From Listeria ilorinensis (lineage in GTDB: Bacteria; Bacillota; Bacilli; Lactobacillales; Listeriaceae), in NCBI RefSeq assembly GCF_913566895.1, contig NZ_CAJYCN010000007.1, positions 80,204-144,203 of the forward strand: 64,000 nt of DNA. The letters run 5' to 3'. The notes under the pieces are model-generated. The model did no database searches and was not told where the DNA came from. It saw nothing but the letters and a program-made list of their open reading frames with translations. Of the stretch, positions 1-10,301 are shown piece after piece. Position 1 is the stretch's first letter, and each line of letters opens with the position of its first letter. The position numbers and the translations under genes were made by a program.

Positions 1-1
1 G

Positions 2-739
<738 letters not shown>

Positions 740-748
740 TCTCTATAA

Positions 749-790
749 AGAAGACTGGACAGCCTGATGGATTAAGCTGTCCAGTCTTTT
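749..790 (+). terminator. Rho-independent terminator after trpS
   Basis: A 13-bp stem (AAGACTGGACAGC with its complement) around a 12-nt loop is followed by a run of T. It lies between the convergent trpS and ohr genes. The T run is good only on the plus strand, so it mainly ends trpS. Confidence 0.85.
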
Positions 791-800
791 TTAGTGATAA

Positions 801-1220
801 TTATCCAATAACTTTCAGTTCCACATCAATGTTGCCGCGAGTTGCTTTTGAATATGGACAAACTTGATGGGCTTTTTCTACTAACGCTTCTGCCTTCTCT
901 TTGTCCACACCGTCAATTTCGACTTCCAAGACAACTCCAACTTTAAAACCTCCGTCAGCTGGATCGCTATAAAGAGACACTGTTGCTGTAACCGTGCTTT
1001 TTGCGTCGATTTTTTCTTTGCCAAGAACTAGCTCTAATGCGCTGTTAAAGCATGAGCTATAACCTGCTGCAAATAACTGCTCTGGGTTCGTCCCACCGCC
1101 GCCTTCTCCACCAAGTTCTTTAGGTGCTGAGATATCGAAATAAAAGACATTATCAGGTGAATGTACCTCCCCGCTTCTGCCGCCTGTATTTGTGATTGTT
1201 GTTTCGTACAATTTTTTCAT
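801..1220 (-). CDS. ohr: Organic hydroperoxide resistance protein, Ohr/OsmC family
   Basis: Thiol peroxidase that reduces organic hydroperoxides in the cytoplasm. The 139-residue product has the family's two redox cysteines, C57 in AAGYSSCFNS and C121 in HQVCPYSKATRGN. The conserved glutamate is in NPEQLFA and the arginine is in the GGRSGEV loop. I chose the ATG at 1220 because AGGAGG lies 6-8 nt upstream; a longer frame to 1283 has no ribosome site and its extension does not look like Ohr. No MarR-type ohrR gene is adjacent, unlike many Firmicute ohrA loci. The upstream region holds a possible sigma-B promoter instead, as is known for Bacillus ohrB. Family certain; ohrA versus ohrB type open. 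Confidence 0.92.
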   Translation of the reverse strand: MKKLYETTITNTGGRSGEVHSPDNVFYFDISAPKELGGEGGGGTNPEQLFAAGYSSCFNSALELVLGKEKIDAKSTVTATVSLYSDPADGGFKVGVVLEVEIDGVDKEKAEALVEKAHQVCPYSKATRGNIDVELKVIG

Positions 1221-1324
1221 GCTTTCTCCTCCTACTTTCTTTACAATATCTAATTGGTCATTGATCTCAGGTAACATCCTCATGTAAGCTATGAATACTT
1301 CTAAAGTAGCTGTATTTGGTTTAT

Positions 1325-1349
1325 TTACCCTCTTTTTTCAAAATTAGAC
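1325..1349 (-). promoter_or_regulatory. Possible sigma-B promoter of ohr; rest of the 1221-1536 gap shows nothing else
   Basis: On the minus strand GTCT, a 15-nt spacer and GGGTAA resemble the sigma-B consensus GTTT-N15-GGGWAW. This would leave a leader of about 100 nt before ohr. The -35 has one mismatch, so this is tentative. The remainder of the AT-rich gap between ohr and the fabF terminator shows no gene. Confidence 0.3.
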
Positions 1350-1538
1350 TTTATTAAAGAAGAAAGATGAACTTATTCTTATAAAATTCTTTTTCTAAAA
1401 TGAGTATCTTACTTGTCTTTCGTCAACATTTATCAAATATTTAAAATTGTTTTATTAGGGCAATGCTAAAAGACATTACTATATAGATTTTCCTGTGCTA
1501 ATAGCTTTTCATATTATAAATACAACATTTTGCTTATA

Positions 1539-1588
1539 AAAAAACAGTATTCAGTGAAAGCACGTTTTCATGCTTCACTAAATACTGT
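1539..1588 (-). terminator. Terminator after fabF
   Basis: A long stem (ACAGTATT plus AGTGAAGCA arms) is followed on the minus strand by seven T. It lies about 12 nt past the fabF stop. Confidence 0.85.
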
Positions 1589-1599
1589 CTATAAAATAA

Positions 1600-2841
1600 T
1601 TATTCTTCTACTTTTTTAAATACAAGTGTCGCATTGTGGCCTCCGAAGCCAAATGAATTACTCATTGCCACATTAACTTCTTTTTGACGCGCTTCATTCG
1701 CCACATAATCAAGGTCACAAACTGGATCTGGATTCTTCAAGTGGATCGTTGGAGGAACAACATTATCACGAATCGATAAAACAGAGAAAATGGCTTCGAT
1801 ACCGCCAGATGCACCCAACGTGTGTCCCGTCATTGATTTTGTCGAGCTGACTGCTAGTTTGTAAGCTGCATCACCAAACACCGTCTTCACTGCTTGTGTT
1901 TCATAGTCATCATTATATGGTGTACTTGTACCATGAGCATTGATATAATCAACTGCTTCAGGTGACATATCTGCATCTTGCAAAGCCATCTTCATTGCAC
2001 GTGCTGCACCTTCACCGCCTGGAGCTGGCGCAGTAATATGATAAGCATCACTTGTTGCACCATAACCGACAACTTCTGCATAGATTTTCGCCCCACGCGC
2101 TTTGGCATGTTCATATTCTTCTAAAATCATAATCCCGGCACCTTCACCAATGATAAAACCATCACGGTCTTTATCAAAAGGACGGCAAGCTGTTTCCGGA
2201 TCTGGATTTAATGATAATGCTTTATTCGCGCAAAAACCGGCAATACTCATGCGGGTAATCGGAGCTTCTGTTCCACCTGTGATCATCACATCAGCATCCC
2301 CGCGCTCAATCACCTTAAAGGCATCACCAATCGAGTTAGTACCTGTTGCGCAAGCTGTCACTGTTGTGGTATTAATCCCTTTTGCACCAAATCGAATCGA
2401 TACTTGACCGGATGCCATATCTGGAATCATCATCGGTACGAAAAATGGGCTGACACGGCGCAAACCGCGATTTAAAAGGGTCTCGAATTGATTTTCAAAT
2501 GTCTCCATACCGCCAATTCCTGAACCAATCCAAACACCTACGCGCTCAGCATTGGAATCATCAATGGTAAATGCTGCATCTTTAAGCGCCATATCTGCGC
2601 CTACAACCGCATATTGTGTGAAACGGTCCATTTTGCGTGCATCTTTTTTATCAATGAATTGTTCGATATCAAAATCCTTGAGCTCAGCAGCAATTTTCAC
2701 TGGAAACTCTTCTGGATTTAAACGAGTCAGTTCTGCAACACCATTTACACCTTTTTTAGCATTTTCCCAAGATGTCTCTGCATCATTACCGATTGGTGTG
2801 ACAGCGCCGATCCCTGTTACTACTACTCTCTTCTTTTCCAT
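1600..2841 (-). CDS. fabF: Beta-ketoacyl-ACP synthase II
   Basis: Elongating condensing enzyme of type II fatty acid synthesis; it joins malonyl-ACP to the growing acyl-ACP. At 413 residues it is the usual size. The catalytic triad is complete: C164 in [10 protein letters not shown]303 in [11 protein letters not shown] and H340 in [13 protein letters not shown], with K335. The ATG is preceded by AGGAG at good spacing. It lies downstream of fabH on the same strand. The 229-bp gap contains a hairpin and a TATAAT box, so fabF may be made both from the fabH transcript and from its own promoter. FabF is the target of platensimycin and cerulenin in this family. Confidence 0.97.
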   Translation of the reverse strand: MEKKRVVVTGIGAVTPIGNDAETSWENAKKGVNGVAELTRLNPEEFPVKIAAELKDFDIEQFIDKKDARKMDRFTQYAVVGADMALKDAAFTIDDSNAERVGVWIGSGIGGMETFENQFETLLNRGLRRVSPFFVPMMIPDMASGQVSIRFGAKGINTTTVTACATGTNSIGDAFKVIERGDADVMITGGTEAPITRMSIAGFCANKALSLNPDPETACRPFDKDRDGFIIGEGAGIMILEEYEHAKARGAKIYAEVVGYGATSDAYHITAPAPGGEGAARAMKMALQDADMSPEAVDYINAHGTSTPYNDDYETQAVKTVFGDAAYKLAVSSTKSMTGHTLGASGGIEAIFSVLSIRDNVVPPTIHLKNPDPVCDLDYVANEARQKEVNVAMSNSFGFGGHNATLVFKKVEE

Positions 2842-3011
2842 GTTTTCATCTCCTTATTTTCGGACTCACGAAAAAATAACTTCTGCCCCCTCAGGCAAAA
2901 GCAATTCTAGTATTGTTGCTTCAAAAAAGAAATATAAATAATGGCATAGCGAAAGGAAGACCTTTCTGATTCAATCCAAAGAAACGCCGAAGCAAAAAAA
3001 GCGTCGCCTAC

Positions 3012-3053
3012 ATTATAGCATAAAAAGGTAAGGTTTTCCTTACCTTTTTATGC
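3012..3053 (-). terminator. Hairpin between fabH and fabF with an adjoining TATAAT box
   Basis: The perfect inverted repeat 3018-3053 (GCATAAAAAGGTAAGG and complement, 4-nt loop) could attenuate transcription from fabH. On the minus strand it runs directly into TATAAT at 3012-3017, which may be the -10 of a separate fabF promoter. No good -35 is visible. Confidence 0.55.
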
Positions 3054-3070
3054 CTCTCATTCTTTTTCCT

Positions 3071-4012
3071 TTATTTTCCCCAACGAAGTACAAGGGCGCC
3101 CCAGGTAAGTCCGGCACCAAATCCGACTAATAAGAGGTTGTCCCCATCATGTACCCGACCTTCTTCTACAGCATCAATCAGTGCCAGTGCAATTGATGAA
3201 GACGATGTATTCCCATATTTATGAACCGTTCGCATCAACTTCTCTTCAGGTAAATCTAGACGCTCACGAGAAGCTTCCATAATACGGATATTTGCTTGAT
3301 GCGGAATCAATAAATCTAAATCTTCTTTTGCAAGACCTGCTTTTTCAAGGACCTGTAAAGAAGCATCGCCCATTTTTCTTACAGCAAAGCGGAAAACTTC
3401 GCGTCCATTCATGTAAAGCTTGTCATTTTCTTCTTTTAGATTAAGATATTTACCACCTGATCCATCTGACCCCAGGACAAACGAAAGCAAACCTTTATCA
3501 TCTGCAACAGGTCCCATCACAACTGCACCTGCACCATCGCCAAACAAAACAGCCGTACTGCGATCATCCCAGTCAGTAATTTTAGATAGTTTATCTGCAC
3601 CAATCACAACGATATGTTTATAAGCACCTGTTTGAATAAATTGCGAGGCCGTGACCACCCCATAAGTAAAGCCTGAACAAGCCGCTTCCAGATCCATTGC
3701 CGCTGCATTTTTTGCTCCCAAACGATCTTGGATAATATTCCCAACGGATGGGAATGTTGATTCTTGCGTCACTGTTGCAACAATAAACAGATCAATATCA
3801 TCAGGAGTCAAACCGGCATTCGCAATTGCTTTTTTAGCAGCTTCATATGCCATATCGTGCGTATATTCATCATCACGAGCGATCCGCCGCTCTTCAATAC
3901 CCGTTCTTGTACGGATCCATTCATCGGATGTTTCCATCATTTTTTCTAAATCAAAATTTGTTAAAACGCGTTCAGGAACATATTTTCCTACGCCTAAAAT
4001 CCCTGCATTCAT
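3071..4012 (-). CDS. fabH: Beta-ketoacyl-ACP synthase III
   Basis: Initiating condensing enzyme of fatty acid synthesis; it joins a short acyl-CoA primer to malonyl-ACP. In Listeria, branched-chain CoA primers set the anteiso fatty acid content. The 313-residue protein has the Cys-His-Asn triad at C112 ([10 protein letters not shown]), H238 (LIPHQANIR) and N268 (KYGNTSSSS). The ATG at 4012 follows GGAGGAG. A FapR-type operator lies about 55 bp upstream, consistent with known FapR control of the fabH-fabF unit in Bacillus and Listeria. The first gene of the local fab transcript; identification is secure. Confidence 0.97.
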   Translation of the reverse strand: MNAGILGVGKYVPERVLTNFDLEKMMETSDEWIRTRTGIEERRIARDDEYTHDMAYEAAKKAIANAGLTPDDIDLFIVATVTQESTFPSVGNIIQDRLGAKNAAAMDLEAACSGFTYGVVTASQFIQTGAYKHIVVIGADKLSKITDWDDRSTAVLFGDGAGAVVMGPVADDKGLLSFVLGSDGSGGKYLNLKEENDKLYMNGREVFRFAVRKMGDASLQVLEKAGLAKEDLDLLIPHQANIRIMEASRERLDLPEEKLMRTVHKYGNTSSSSIALALIDAVEEGRVHDGDNLLLVGFGAGLTWGALVLRWGK

Positions 4013-4066
4013 TTATTTCTCCTCCATCTATGTCCTATAATCATCCTAAATTCATTGACACAATTA

Positions 4067-4083
4067 TTAGTACCTGGTCATAA
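4067..4083 (-). promoter_or_regulatory. FapR-type operator upstream of fabH
   Basis: The sequence TTAGTACCTGGTCATAA matches the FapR consensus TTAGTACCTGGTACTAA in its first 12 bases and is a near palindrome. FapR is the malonyl-CoA-sensing repressor of lipid synthesis genes, and fabH is a known target in Bacillus. No clear -35/-10 pair was found around it. Confidence 0.75.
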
Positions 4084-4128
4084 TATTAACAGATAAAAGC
4101 TCTTTACGCAAATCTGAGTTTTCAGATT

Positions 4129-4166
4129 AGAAAAAAGCAGCTCAACACTCGCCAGCTGCTTTTTCA
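4129..4166. terminator. Terminator after the glucosaminidase gene
   Basis: AAAAAGCAGCT and AGCTGCTTTTT form a stem with an 11-nt loop, with A and T tracts on both sides. It closes the minus-strand gene at 4168-5280 and separates it from the fabH control region. Confidence 0.8.
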
Positions 4167-4167
4167 C

Positions 4168-5280
4168 TTATTTATGACTAGAAAAATCTTCTGCTTGCGT
4201 CCAGCCAATTTCTTGCCCATTGTTCTCTGTAATCCGATACCATGTTTCATCGCCAACTTCTGCCTTGCGATCAATTTTCATTTTTTTGCCTTGATAGTCT
4301 TTCAATTCTCCTTTTATAAGATACTTATCTTCTACCGGCAAACGATATATTTTCTGATCTGTTTTTGATACATATTTTTTTTGCTTTACTGTTTGTTCCA
4401 TATCAGGTGTATAGAAAATGGATAGTGCTTTTGCATCAACCCAACCGATTTCCTGCTCTCCCTGCATAATTTTATACCAAGTGGCACGTTTTGTAATAGC
4501 TTTTTCAGTAATTTCTACCTTTTGATCCGCGTACTCAGCCGCACCTTTTTGCCATACTGCACCTTCTGTTCCATAAGGTTTTGACCAAATCTGGTGACTA
4601 TCTGGTTGCGCAACGGTTGCATAAGCTAGCATTTGCTGATCCGCTTCCACTAGATCATACACCTGATCATATTGATCAAGAGCATAGGTTTCAATTGTCT
4701 CAATCAATCGTTCTGCATAAGCAGGGTCTGTTGCATAACCAGCATCTTGAATTGCTTGTGCAGCTTTTTTATAATCCTTTTCTCCTAGCACTGCCCCATA
4801 TTGCTGCGCATTACTAGAAGTACCGTTCACAAATAGTTGTGCGTGATCATCTACAGAAGCTGCTCGATCTGGATAAACCCGAAAAGCTGCTTCCATTTGA
4901 ACAGGTCGATGATCAACATACTCGGTTGTCTGCATATTGACTGAATCTCCTTGATAACTTCCTTTGATACCGAATAAATTATTCGCTTGATCCGCTAAGC
5001 CGCTTTCACCCCAATTTGATTCTAAAATCGCCTGCGCTAGTGTCACACTTGTCAAAATACCTTCTTGCCGCTCCAGTTCTTGTGCTTTTGGTAAGATTGA
5101 CTGAATAAACGCTGCTTGGCTGGAGGAAAATTGACTCAAATTTGCTGTTACTTGTTTATCATCTGTTTCACTTGCATCAACAGTTGTAAAAGTCAGAGGA
5201 GAAAATAATAGGCCAATTATTGATGTTGTCAAAACAAGCTGTTTTATTTTTTTCATTCGTGCTTTGTACACATCCTTCAT
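4168..5280 (-). CDS. Secreted glucosaminidase (autolysin) with C-terminal GW/SH3-like modules
   Basis: Predicted cell-wall hydrolase of 370 residues. An N-terminal signal peptide (KKIKQLVLTTSIIGLLF, cleavage near VDASE) is followed by a LytG/FlgJ-type glucosaminidase domain at about 45-205, including AQAILESNWGESGLA and NNLFGIKG. Two SH3-like GW modules follow, each with a WYKI/WYRI...GW pattern, at about 215-365; such modules bind lipoteichoic acid in Listeria. The order matches what I recall for lmo2203. The start is uncertain: the ATG at 5280 lacks a ribosome site, while ATG 5256, just before the signal peptide, has a distant AAGGA. An inverted repeat (ATCTGTT...AACAGAT, 5283-5316) lies just upstream of the first ATG. 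Confidence 0.85.
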   Translation of the reverse strand: MKDVYKARMKKIKQLVLTTSIIGLLFSPLTFTTVDASETDDKQVTANLSQFSSSQAAFIQSILPKAQELERQEGILTSVTLAQAILESNWGESGLADQANNLFGIKGSYQGDSVNMQTTEYVDHRPVQMEAAFRVYPDRAASVDDHAQLFVNGTSSNAQQYGAVLGEKDYKKAAQAIQDAGYATDPAYAERLIETIETYALDQYDQVYDLVEADQQMLAYATVAQPDSHQIWSKPYGTEGAVWQKGAAEYADQKVEITEKAITKRATWYKIMQGEQEIGWVDAKALSIFYTPDMEQTVKQKKYVSKTDQKIYRLPVEDKYLIKGELKDYQGKKMKIDRKAEVGDETWYRITENNGQEIGWTQAEDFSSHK

Positions 5281-5487
5281 CTATCTGTTTATTTAACTTT
5301 TGTTAGTTTAACAGATAAACGGCGCGATTGAATTATAAATAAATTACAAAATGATTTGTTTTTATTTAATTATCATCCATAAACGTGTACCTTCTTCGTG
5401 TGTAACGCTTACAATAGAAATGTGACAAGTTTATGAATGTTTAGCGATGGTCTCTAATGATTGAAGCTGGTATTTAGGAAGAAATTG

Positions 5488-5496
5488 TGCTAAAAT
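5488..5496 (+). promoter_or_regulatory. Extended -10 promoter of the yjzD-like gene
   Basis: TGC-TAAAAT is an extended -10 element about 35 bp before the start at 5530. No matching -35 is seen. Confidence 0.45.
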
Positions 5497-5529
5497 GATT
5501 GCGTGATAATGTGAAATGAGGTGTCGGAA

Positions 5530-5718
5530 ATGCGTTATATCGTAACTGTAATATGGGTGTTCTTCTTGTCCATGATGGCCGAGTTTGTTCTATCATCCAT
5601 GCTATATGTTCCATTCGATTTCACTAGAGGTATTATTTTGACTGTAGGAATCTCTTTCTTTATGTTGATCATTCCTTTGCTTATGCCAAAAGATAGTGAG
5701 ATTTATGATATTAAATAA
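5530..5718 (+). CDS. yjzD: Small membrane protein, YjzD/DUF2929-like
   Basis: A 62-residue protein with two hydrophobic segments (about 3-22 and 30-52) and a short charged tail (KDSEIYDIK). It resembles the YjzD/DUF2929 family, which in Bacillus lies beside fabHA; here it is also next to the fabH locus and divergent from the autolysin. A GTG at 5521 is possible, but GAGGTG at 5517-5522 is well placed to serve ATG 5530. It has its own promoter and terminator, so it is monocistronic. Its molecular role is unknown. Confidence 0.7.
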   Translation: MRYIVTVIWVFFLSMMAEFVLSSMLYVPFDFTRGIILTVGISFFMLIIPLLMPKDSEIYDIK

Positions 5719-5726
5719 GCATTCCT

Positions 5727-5767
5727 AAAAAAAGAACTGCTCAATGTTTTGAGCAGTTCTTTTTTTA
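5727..5767. terminator. Bidirectional terminator between yjzD and gpmA
   Basis: The 13-bp stem AAAGAACTGCTCA and complement has a 5-nt loop, flanked by A and T runs. It sits between two convergent genes and overlaps the end of gpmA. Confidence 0.9.
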
Positions 5768-6454
5768 TTTATCCAAATAATATTTATTCACTGGTTTTAA
5801 ATCCTCATCTAGTTCATACACAAGTGGTACACCTGTGGGTATTTCCACTTCCATAATGTCATCATCACTAATATTTTCCAAAAATTTAACCAGTGCACGC
5901 AAGCTGTTCCCATGGGCTGCAATAACCACGCGTTTTCCTGATTTGATTTCGGGTGCGATTGTATCCATCCAGTACGGGATTACGCGCTCCAAAGTTACTT
6001 TCAAATTTTCACCTGCTGGAATCGCATGTGTATCTAAAAGTTGATAACGACGGTCATTTTTAGCATGCCGCTCGTCATTTTCTTCCAAAAGAGGAGGTAA
6101 TGTATCATAGCTGCGGCGCCACAATTGTACTTGATCTGCACCGTACTTTTCAGCTGTCTCCTGTTTATTTAAACCTTGCAATGCACCATAATGCCGTTCA
6201 TTAAGCCGCCATGATTTATATACAGGCACCCAAAGCTGCTCAGAACCTTCTAGCACATAATTAAGCGTTTTGATCGCCCTAGTCAAAACAGATGTATAGG
6301 CGAGATCGAATTCCAGTCCTGCTTCCTTGATTCGTTTACCGGCTGTTTGTGCTTCCATAACGCCTTCTTCCGATAAATCAACATCGTGCCAGCCTGTAAA
6401 AAGGTTTAGCTTATTCCATTCACTTTGTCCATGACGAATTAATACTAATTTCAT
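5765..6454 (-). CDS. gpmA: 2,3-bisphosphoglycerate-dependent phosphoglycerate mutase
   Basis: Glycolytic enzyme that interconverts 3- and 2-phosphoglycerate through a phosphohistidine. The phosphohistidine is H8 in [10 protein letters not shown], and the second active-site histidine is in [13 protein letters not shown] near residue 181. The product is 229 residues, the normal length for the dPGM family. I prefer ATG 6454, with AAGGATGAG at 7 nt; the ATG at 6463 directly abuts GGAAGG and would add MRK. It is monocistronic and bounded by terminators on both sides. Confidence 0.96.
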   Translation of the reverse strand: MKLVLIRHGQSEWNKLNLFTGWHDVDLSEEGVMEAQTAGKRIKEAGLEFDLAYTSVLTRAIKTLNYVLEGSEQLWVPVYKSWRLNERHYGALQGLNKQETAEKYGADQVQLWRRSYDTLPPLLEENDERHAKNDRRYQLLDTHAIPAGENLKVTLERVIPYWMDTIAPEIKSGKRVVIAAHGNSLRALVKFLENISDDDIMEVEIPTGVPLVYELDEDLKPVNKYYLDK

Positions 6455-6586
6455 TTTCCTCATCCTTCCATCTTTTCGGTACTTTCATCATATACCTGTT
6501 TCGATCATCCATCAAATTTTTCCCATTTCCAAGAAAGAGTAAACCTACTGAAGAAATGATATTAATTCCTACTCTTCTCATAAACC

Positions 6587-6625
6587 AAAAAAGAAGATCG
6601 AGTAAATGTCCCGATCTTCTTTTTA
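6587..6625 (-). terminator. Terminator after clpB
   Basis: The stem AAAAGAAGATCG with its complement and a 12-nt loop lies directly after the clpB stop, with T-rich flanks on both strands. Confidence 0.85.
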
Positions 6626-6626
6626 T

Positions 6627-9221
6627 TTAGCTTTGGAAGGTGAATTCACCATTTTCTAAACCAATTTCTACTTTACTATGTGGCAGAACAGTACCTTTCA
6701 CAATTTCGCGTGCCAGTGGTGTTTCGATATGACGAACCAGATAGCGTTTCAGTGGCCGTGCGCCGTAGACTGGATCATAAGCTTCTTCAGCAATGAAAGC
6801 TTTGGCTTCTTCAGCAATCGTAATCGTAATTTCCTGTGCCGCTAACCGTTCTTGAAGCTCTGCAACAAGTTTTTCAACAATTCCCTTAATATTTTCAAGG
6901 CTCAGTGGTTTGAAGAGAATGATATCATCCACACGGTTCAAGAATTCTGGCTTGAACGAAGCTTGTAATACTTGCAGAATATCCTGTTCCAACTCTTCGG
7001 AAATCTCTCCATCAGTTGTCCGTTCGAGCAACATGGTAGAACCAATATTGCTTGTCATAATGATCACCGTATTTTTAAAGTCAATCACACGTCCTTGTGA
7101 ATCTGTAATCCGCCCATCATCCAAGACTTGCAGTAGAATATTGAAGACATCAGGATGTGCTTTTTCAATTTCATCAAGTAGTACGATTGAATACGGATTA
7201 CGCCTTACAGCCTCTGTTAGCTGACCACCTTCCTCATACCCAACATAGCCTGGAGGCGCTCCAACAAGTCTAGACACGGCATGTTTTTCCATATATTCAC
7301 TCATGTCGATCCGAATCATGTGCTCCTCTGAATCGAACATATTATAAGCAAGTGCTTTGGCTAGTTCTGTCTTCCCAACACCTGTCGGCCCAAGGAAAAT
7401 GAAGGAGCCGATCGGCCGTTTAGGATCTTTGATACCAGCTCGAGCACGTAAAACTGCGTCACTGACGAGTTCCACCGCCTGATCCTGACCAATCACCTTT
7501 TCATGTAGGGCATCACCCAATTTTAGTAACTTTTCTCGTTCGCCTTCAACCAGTTTGGTTACGGGTATGCCCGTCCAGCGTCCAATTATTTCTGCAATTT
7601 CATTTTCCGTGACTTCTTCTTGCAGCAACCGTTCTTCCGTTGCTGCTTTTTCGCGATTTTCTTTTTCTAGTTCCGCCAATTCTTTTTCAGCTGCGGGGAT
7701 TCTACCATGACGCAACTCAGCTGCTTTGTTCAGATCATAATTGCCTTCTGCTTCCTCCAGATCGTGGCGCATCTGATCAATTGCTTCCCGCATCTCGCGG
7801 ATTTTACTTATTTCGCCTTTTTCGCTTTCCCATTTGGCCTTCATTTTATTAGCTTCTTCTTTGTAGTCTGCTAGTTCGCGCTGCAACATTTCCAAACGTC
7901 GTTCACTCGCTGGGTCCTTTTCTTCTTTTAAAGCTGCTTCTTCAATCTCAAGCTGCATAACTTTTCGAGTCACCTCGTCTAGTTCACTTGGCATGGAATC
8001 AATTTCAACTCGAATGGTGGCACATGCTTCATCAATCAGATCAATCGCTTTATCCGGCAAAAATCGGTCAGTTATATAGCGATTTGATAAAGTTGCTGCT
8101 GCTACGAGTGCATTGTCATGAATATTGACGCCATGGTGAATTTCAAAGCGTTCCTTCAACCCCCGCAAGATCGAGACGGTATCTTCCACTGTCGGTTCGG
8201 CTACTTGCACCTTTTGAAATCTTCTTTCAAGCGCTGCATCCTTTTCAATGTATTGACGGTATTCATCTAGGGTAGTCGCACCAATACAATGAAGCTCTCC
8301 GCGAGCCAGCATCGGTTTTAGCATATTGCCGGCATCCATTGCGCCATCTGTCTTCCCAGCACCGACAATTGTATGGATTTCATCAATGAACAGCAAGATC
8401 TGTCCTTCCGATTCCTTCACTTCCTGTAAAACTGCTTTGAGTCGTTCCTCAAATTCCCCGCGATATTTGGCACCTGCTATCAGCGCACCAAGATCAAGTG
8501 AAATAATCGTTTTATCTTTCAGTCCTTCTGGAACATCTTTACGTACGATCCGTTGTGCTAGACCTTCTACAATTGCGGTTTTTCCGACACCTGGCTCACC
8601 AATCAATACAGGATTATTTTTTGTTTTACGCGATAATATCCGAATTACATTTCGAATCTCAGCATCACGCCCTATAACCGGATCAATTTTTCCACTTCGA
8701 ACATCCGCTACCAAGTCACGTCCATATTTTGTCAAGGCTTCATAATTTTCTTCTGCATTCTGACTAGTCACTTTTTTCCCTCCTCGAATCTGCAGCACGG
8801 CTTCATGGAGTTTCTTTTTTGAAATCCCTTGGACCAAAAGCTCTTCTGCAACCGGATTTTTCTTATTATCCATCACAGCAAGAAGTAAATGTTCAGTTGA
8901 CACGAATTCATCTTCTAATTCTTTTTGTTCTTTCTCTGCATCTATTATTAACTGGTATAAAGCCTGACTCATTGATGTACCATATTCAATGTTTGTTCCC
9001 GAAACACTTGGAATTTTATCAACAGCTTCTTTCACTTTTTGTTCAAGTCGTTTTGTATCTACTTCGGCTACTTCATATACTCGTTTTGCAAAATCACTTT
9101 CTGCAAGCAGTGCTTGAAAAACATGGGCAACATCAATGGCCTGATGTCCCTTTTGAATCGCCAGCTGTTGGGCAGAAGCAATAATTTGCTGAACTTGTTG
9201 GGTAAATTTTTGCATTTCCAT
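6627..9221 (-). CDS. clpB: ATP-dependent disaggregase ClpB
   Basis: Cytoplasmic AAA+ chaperone that extracts proteins from heat-induced aggregates together with DnaK. The 864-residue product has the full ClpB layout. It starts with an N-terminal repeat domain (about 1-145), then a first AAA module with Walker A GEPGVGKT near 208 and DEIHT. A coiled-coil middle domain follows at about 410-525, and the second AAA module has GPTGVGKT near 606. There is no ClpP-binding IGF loop, as expected for ClpB. ATG 9221 has AAGGAGGT 8 nt upstream. Two CtsR boxes overlap its promoter, so it belongs to the class III heat-shock regulon. Confidence 0.97.
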   Translation of the reverse strand: MEMQKFTQQVQQIIASAQQLAIQKGHQAIDVAHVFQALLAESDFAKRVYEVAEVDTKRLEQKVKEAVDKIPSVSGTNIEYGTSMSQALYQLIIDAEKEQKELEDEFVSTEHLLLAVMDNKKNPVAEELLVQGISKKKLHEAVLQIRGGKKVTSQNAEENYEALTKYGRDLVADVRSGKIDPVIGRDAEIRNVIRILSRKTKNNPVLIGEPGVGKTAIVEGLAQRIVRKDVPEGLKDKTIISLDLGALIAGAKYRGEFEERLKAVLQEVKESEGQILLFIDEIHTIVGAGKTDGAMDAGNMLKPMLARGELHCIGATTLDEYRQYIEKDAALERRFQKVQVAEPTVEDTVSILRGLKERFEIHHGVNIHDNALVAAATLSNRYITDRFLPDKAIDLIDEACATIRVEIDSMPSELDEVTRKVMQLEIEEAALKEEKDPASERRLEMLQRELADYKEEANKMKAKWESEKGEISKIREMREAIDQMRHDLEEAEGNYDLNKAAELRHGRIPAAEKELAELEKENREKAATEERLLQEEVTENEIAEIIGRWTGIPVTKLVEGEREKLLKLGDALHEKVIGQDQAVELVSDAVLRARAGIKDPKRPIGSFIFLGPTGVGKTELAKALAYNMFDSEEHMIRIDMSEYMEKHAVSRLVGAPPGYVGYEEGGQLTEAVRRNPYSIVLLDEIEKAHPDVFNILLQVLDDGRITDSQGRVIDFKNTVIIMTSNIGSTMLLERTTDGEISEELEQDILQVLQASFKPEFLNRVDDIILFKPLSLENIKGIVEKLVAELQERLAAQEITITIAEEAKAFIAEEAYDPVYGARPLKRYLVRHIETPLAREIVKGTVLPHSKVEIGLENGEFTFQS

Positions 9222-9263
9222 CTGCGTTTACCTCCTTAAGTCAATTTTTTACTTTATAAATAC

Positions 9264-9319
9264 TTTGACCTTTTTTGACCTTTAATTTTATTATAGAATT
9301 TTTGACCTTCTTTGTCCAA
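9264..9319 (-). promoter_or_regulatory. clpB promoter with two CtsR operators
   Basis: On the minus strand TTGGAC (9314-9319), an 18-nt spacer and TATAAT (9290-9295) form the promoter. A perfect CtsR tandem heptad, GGTCAAA-N3-GGTCAAA, lies at 9264-9280, just past the expected start point. A second copy with one mismatch, GGACAAA-N3-GGTCAAA, lies at 9301-9317 in the -35 and spacer. Binding at either site should block transcription. Confidence 0.9.
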
Positions 9320-9360
9320 TAAAAAATGTTCCCTTTTTCACGTTTTCTCAAACAAAAAAA

Positions 9361-9568
9361 TCACCAAAGAAAGCCCTCCCCTTGGTGAATATGTGATTGT
9401 TTAATCACTGCTTCTAAAGCATCCTCAGAAAATCCAGAAAAAATTGTGGTACAGATTGGGTTCAGCATCTGGAATAAGCATACAGGTTCTGCGAATATGA
9501 CACTACACCATGATTCCACAGATCACTTAAAACAACTCTACTCATTACTGCCAACAGTGAAAGAATAA
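9361..9568. pseudogene. Remnant of a decayed gene in the clpB upstream gap
   Basis: The 9320-9750 gap has no intact gene but looks formerly coding. On the minus strand a frame of about 50 codons ends in EDALEAVIKQSHIHQGEG at TGA 9361, inside a hairpin (TCACCAA/TTGGTGA) followed by seven T, which is the layout of a real gene end. Upstream in the same frame are stops near 9519 and 9532, and a possible promoter (TTGTTG-N16-TATACT) lies near 9710. On the plus strand a 59-codon frame ending at 9568 (SIWNKHTGSANMT, then LKQLYSLLPTVKE) is equally protein-like but has no start. I recognise neither, and which strand was real is unclear. Confidence 0.35.
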
Positions 9569-9751
9569 ATCCGTTCACTATTTTTCATACGATTTTTGCT
9601 TTTATTACTTATGTATATTCATTTTGCAACGTTTTGTAGTTCGAATAACTTGTTTTTATTTCATTCATTTTCCTTCGCACTTCAAAACACACTTTATTGT
9701 CTTTAAGTATAACAAACAACTTAACCTCAACAAATCAGACCAGAGAATGAA

Positions 9752-9794
9752 GAAAAACGCCAAATCAGGCTGAAACAAGCCCAAATTTGACGTT
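9752..9794 (-). terminator. Terminator of the M20/DUF3100 operon
   Basis: The stem CGTCAAAT...GGGCT with its complement ATTTGGCG has a 6-nt loop and is followed on the minus strand by TTTTTC. It is 12 nt past the last gene. Confidence 0.8.
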
Positions 9795-9806
9795 TTAAAA
9801 GTTTTT

Positions 9807-10301
9807 TTACAAGGAACCAGTAATCCATAGACCAAATTGCGATAGAATCGCACTTCCTAAGTAGGTTCCAATAAAAACAAAAATTGCTACAATTCCAATT
9901 TTCCATGAAGTCTTCGAAAGATCTACCAGATGATCTGCAACTGAGATACCGGCAAAAGCTAAAATCGGTGTCGTGATCGATAAGAAATCTACTGCAGCAA
10001 TGGCATTAACAAAGAAGTTTGACATCAGACAGAAAATCAATGACACCAGCGACACCCAGCCTAATACTGGAAAATTACGTAAAAAACCAACGGGTACTTT
10101 TTTCATGACATCCGAAATAATGATTCCCAGAAAAGCAAATAGCCATAAAACCAGCAGCCCTATCAATGTGTTGGAAGTAATCGGCGTGCTTTCTGGATTT
10201 TTCCACAATTTGACTTCTTGAGTAAACAAAATGAGCGCTAGACTCAGTACTAAAATAAGACCTAATTTGATATATTTACGACTAAGCGTTTCGTTCTGCA
10301 T
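9807..10301 (-). CDS. Five-helix membrane protein, partner of the DUF3100 protein
   Basis: A 164-residue hydrophobic protein with about five predicted membrane helices (roughly 12-28, 44-64, 78-98, 103-122 and 134-155) and no recognisable enzymatic motif. Its start lies 20 bp inside the end of the DUF3100 gene, with a strong GAGGAGG ribosome site, so the two are translationally coupled. The pairing suggests the two proteins form one membrane transporter. That is inferred only from co-occurrence. It is the last gene of a three-gene operon with an M20 peptidase. Confidence 0.7.
   Translation of the reverse strand: MQNETLSRKYIKLGLILVLSLALILFTQEVKLWKNPESTPITSNTLIGLLVLWLFAFLGIIISDVMKKVPVGFLRNFPVLGWVSLVSLIFCLMSNFFVNAIAAVDFLSITTPILAFAGISVADHLVDLSKTSWKIGIVAIFVFIGTYLGSAILSQFGLWITGSL

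Noticed and set aside
1241..1256. Possible OhrR operator (TACAATATCTAATTGG) upstream of ohr
   Set aside because: Only loosely like the OhrR inverted repeat, and it sits just before the ribosome site rather than over a promoter.
8326..8745. Plus-strand frame of 139 codons inside clpB
   Set aside because: It is the antisense shadow of the conserved ClpB AAA domain, with no ribosome site or family resemblance.
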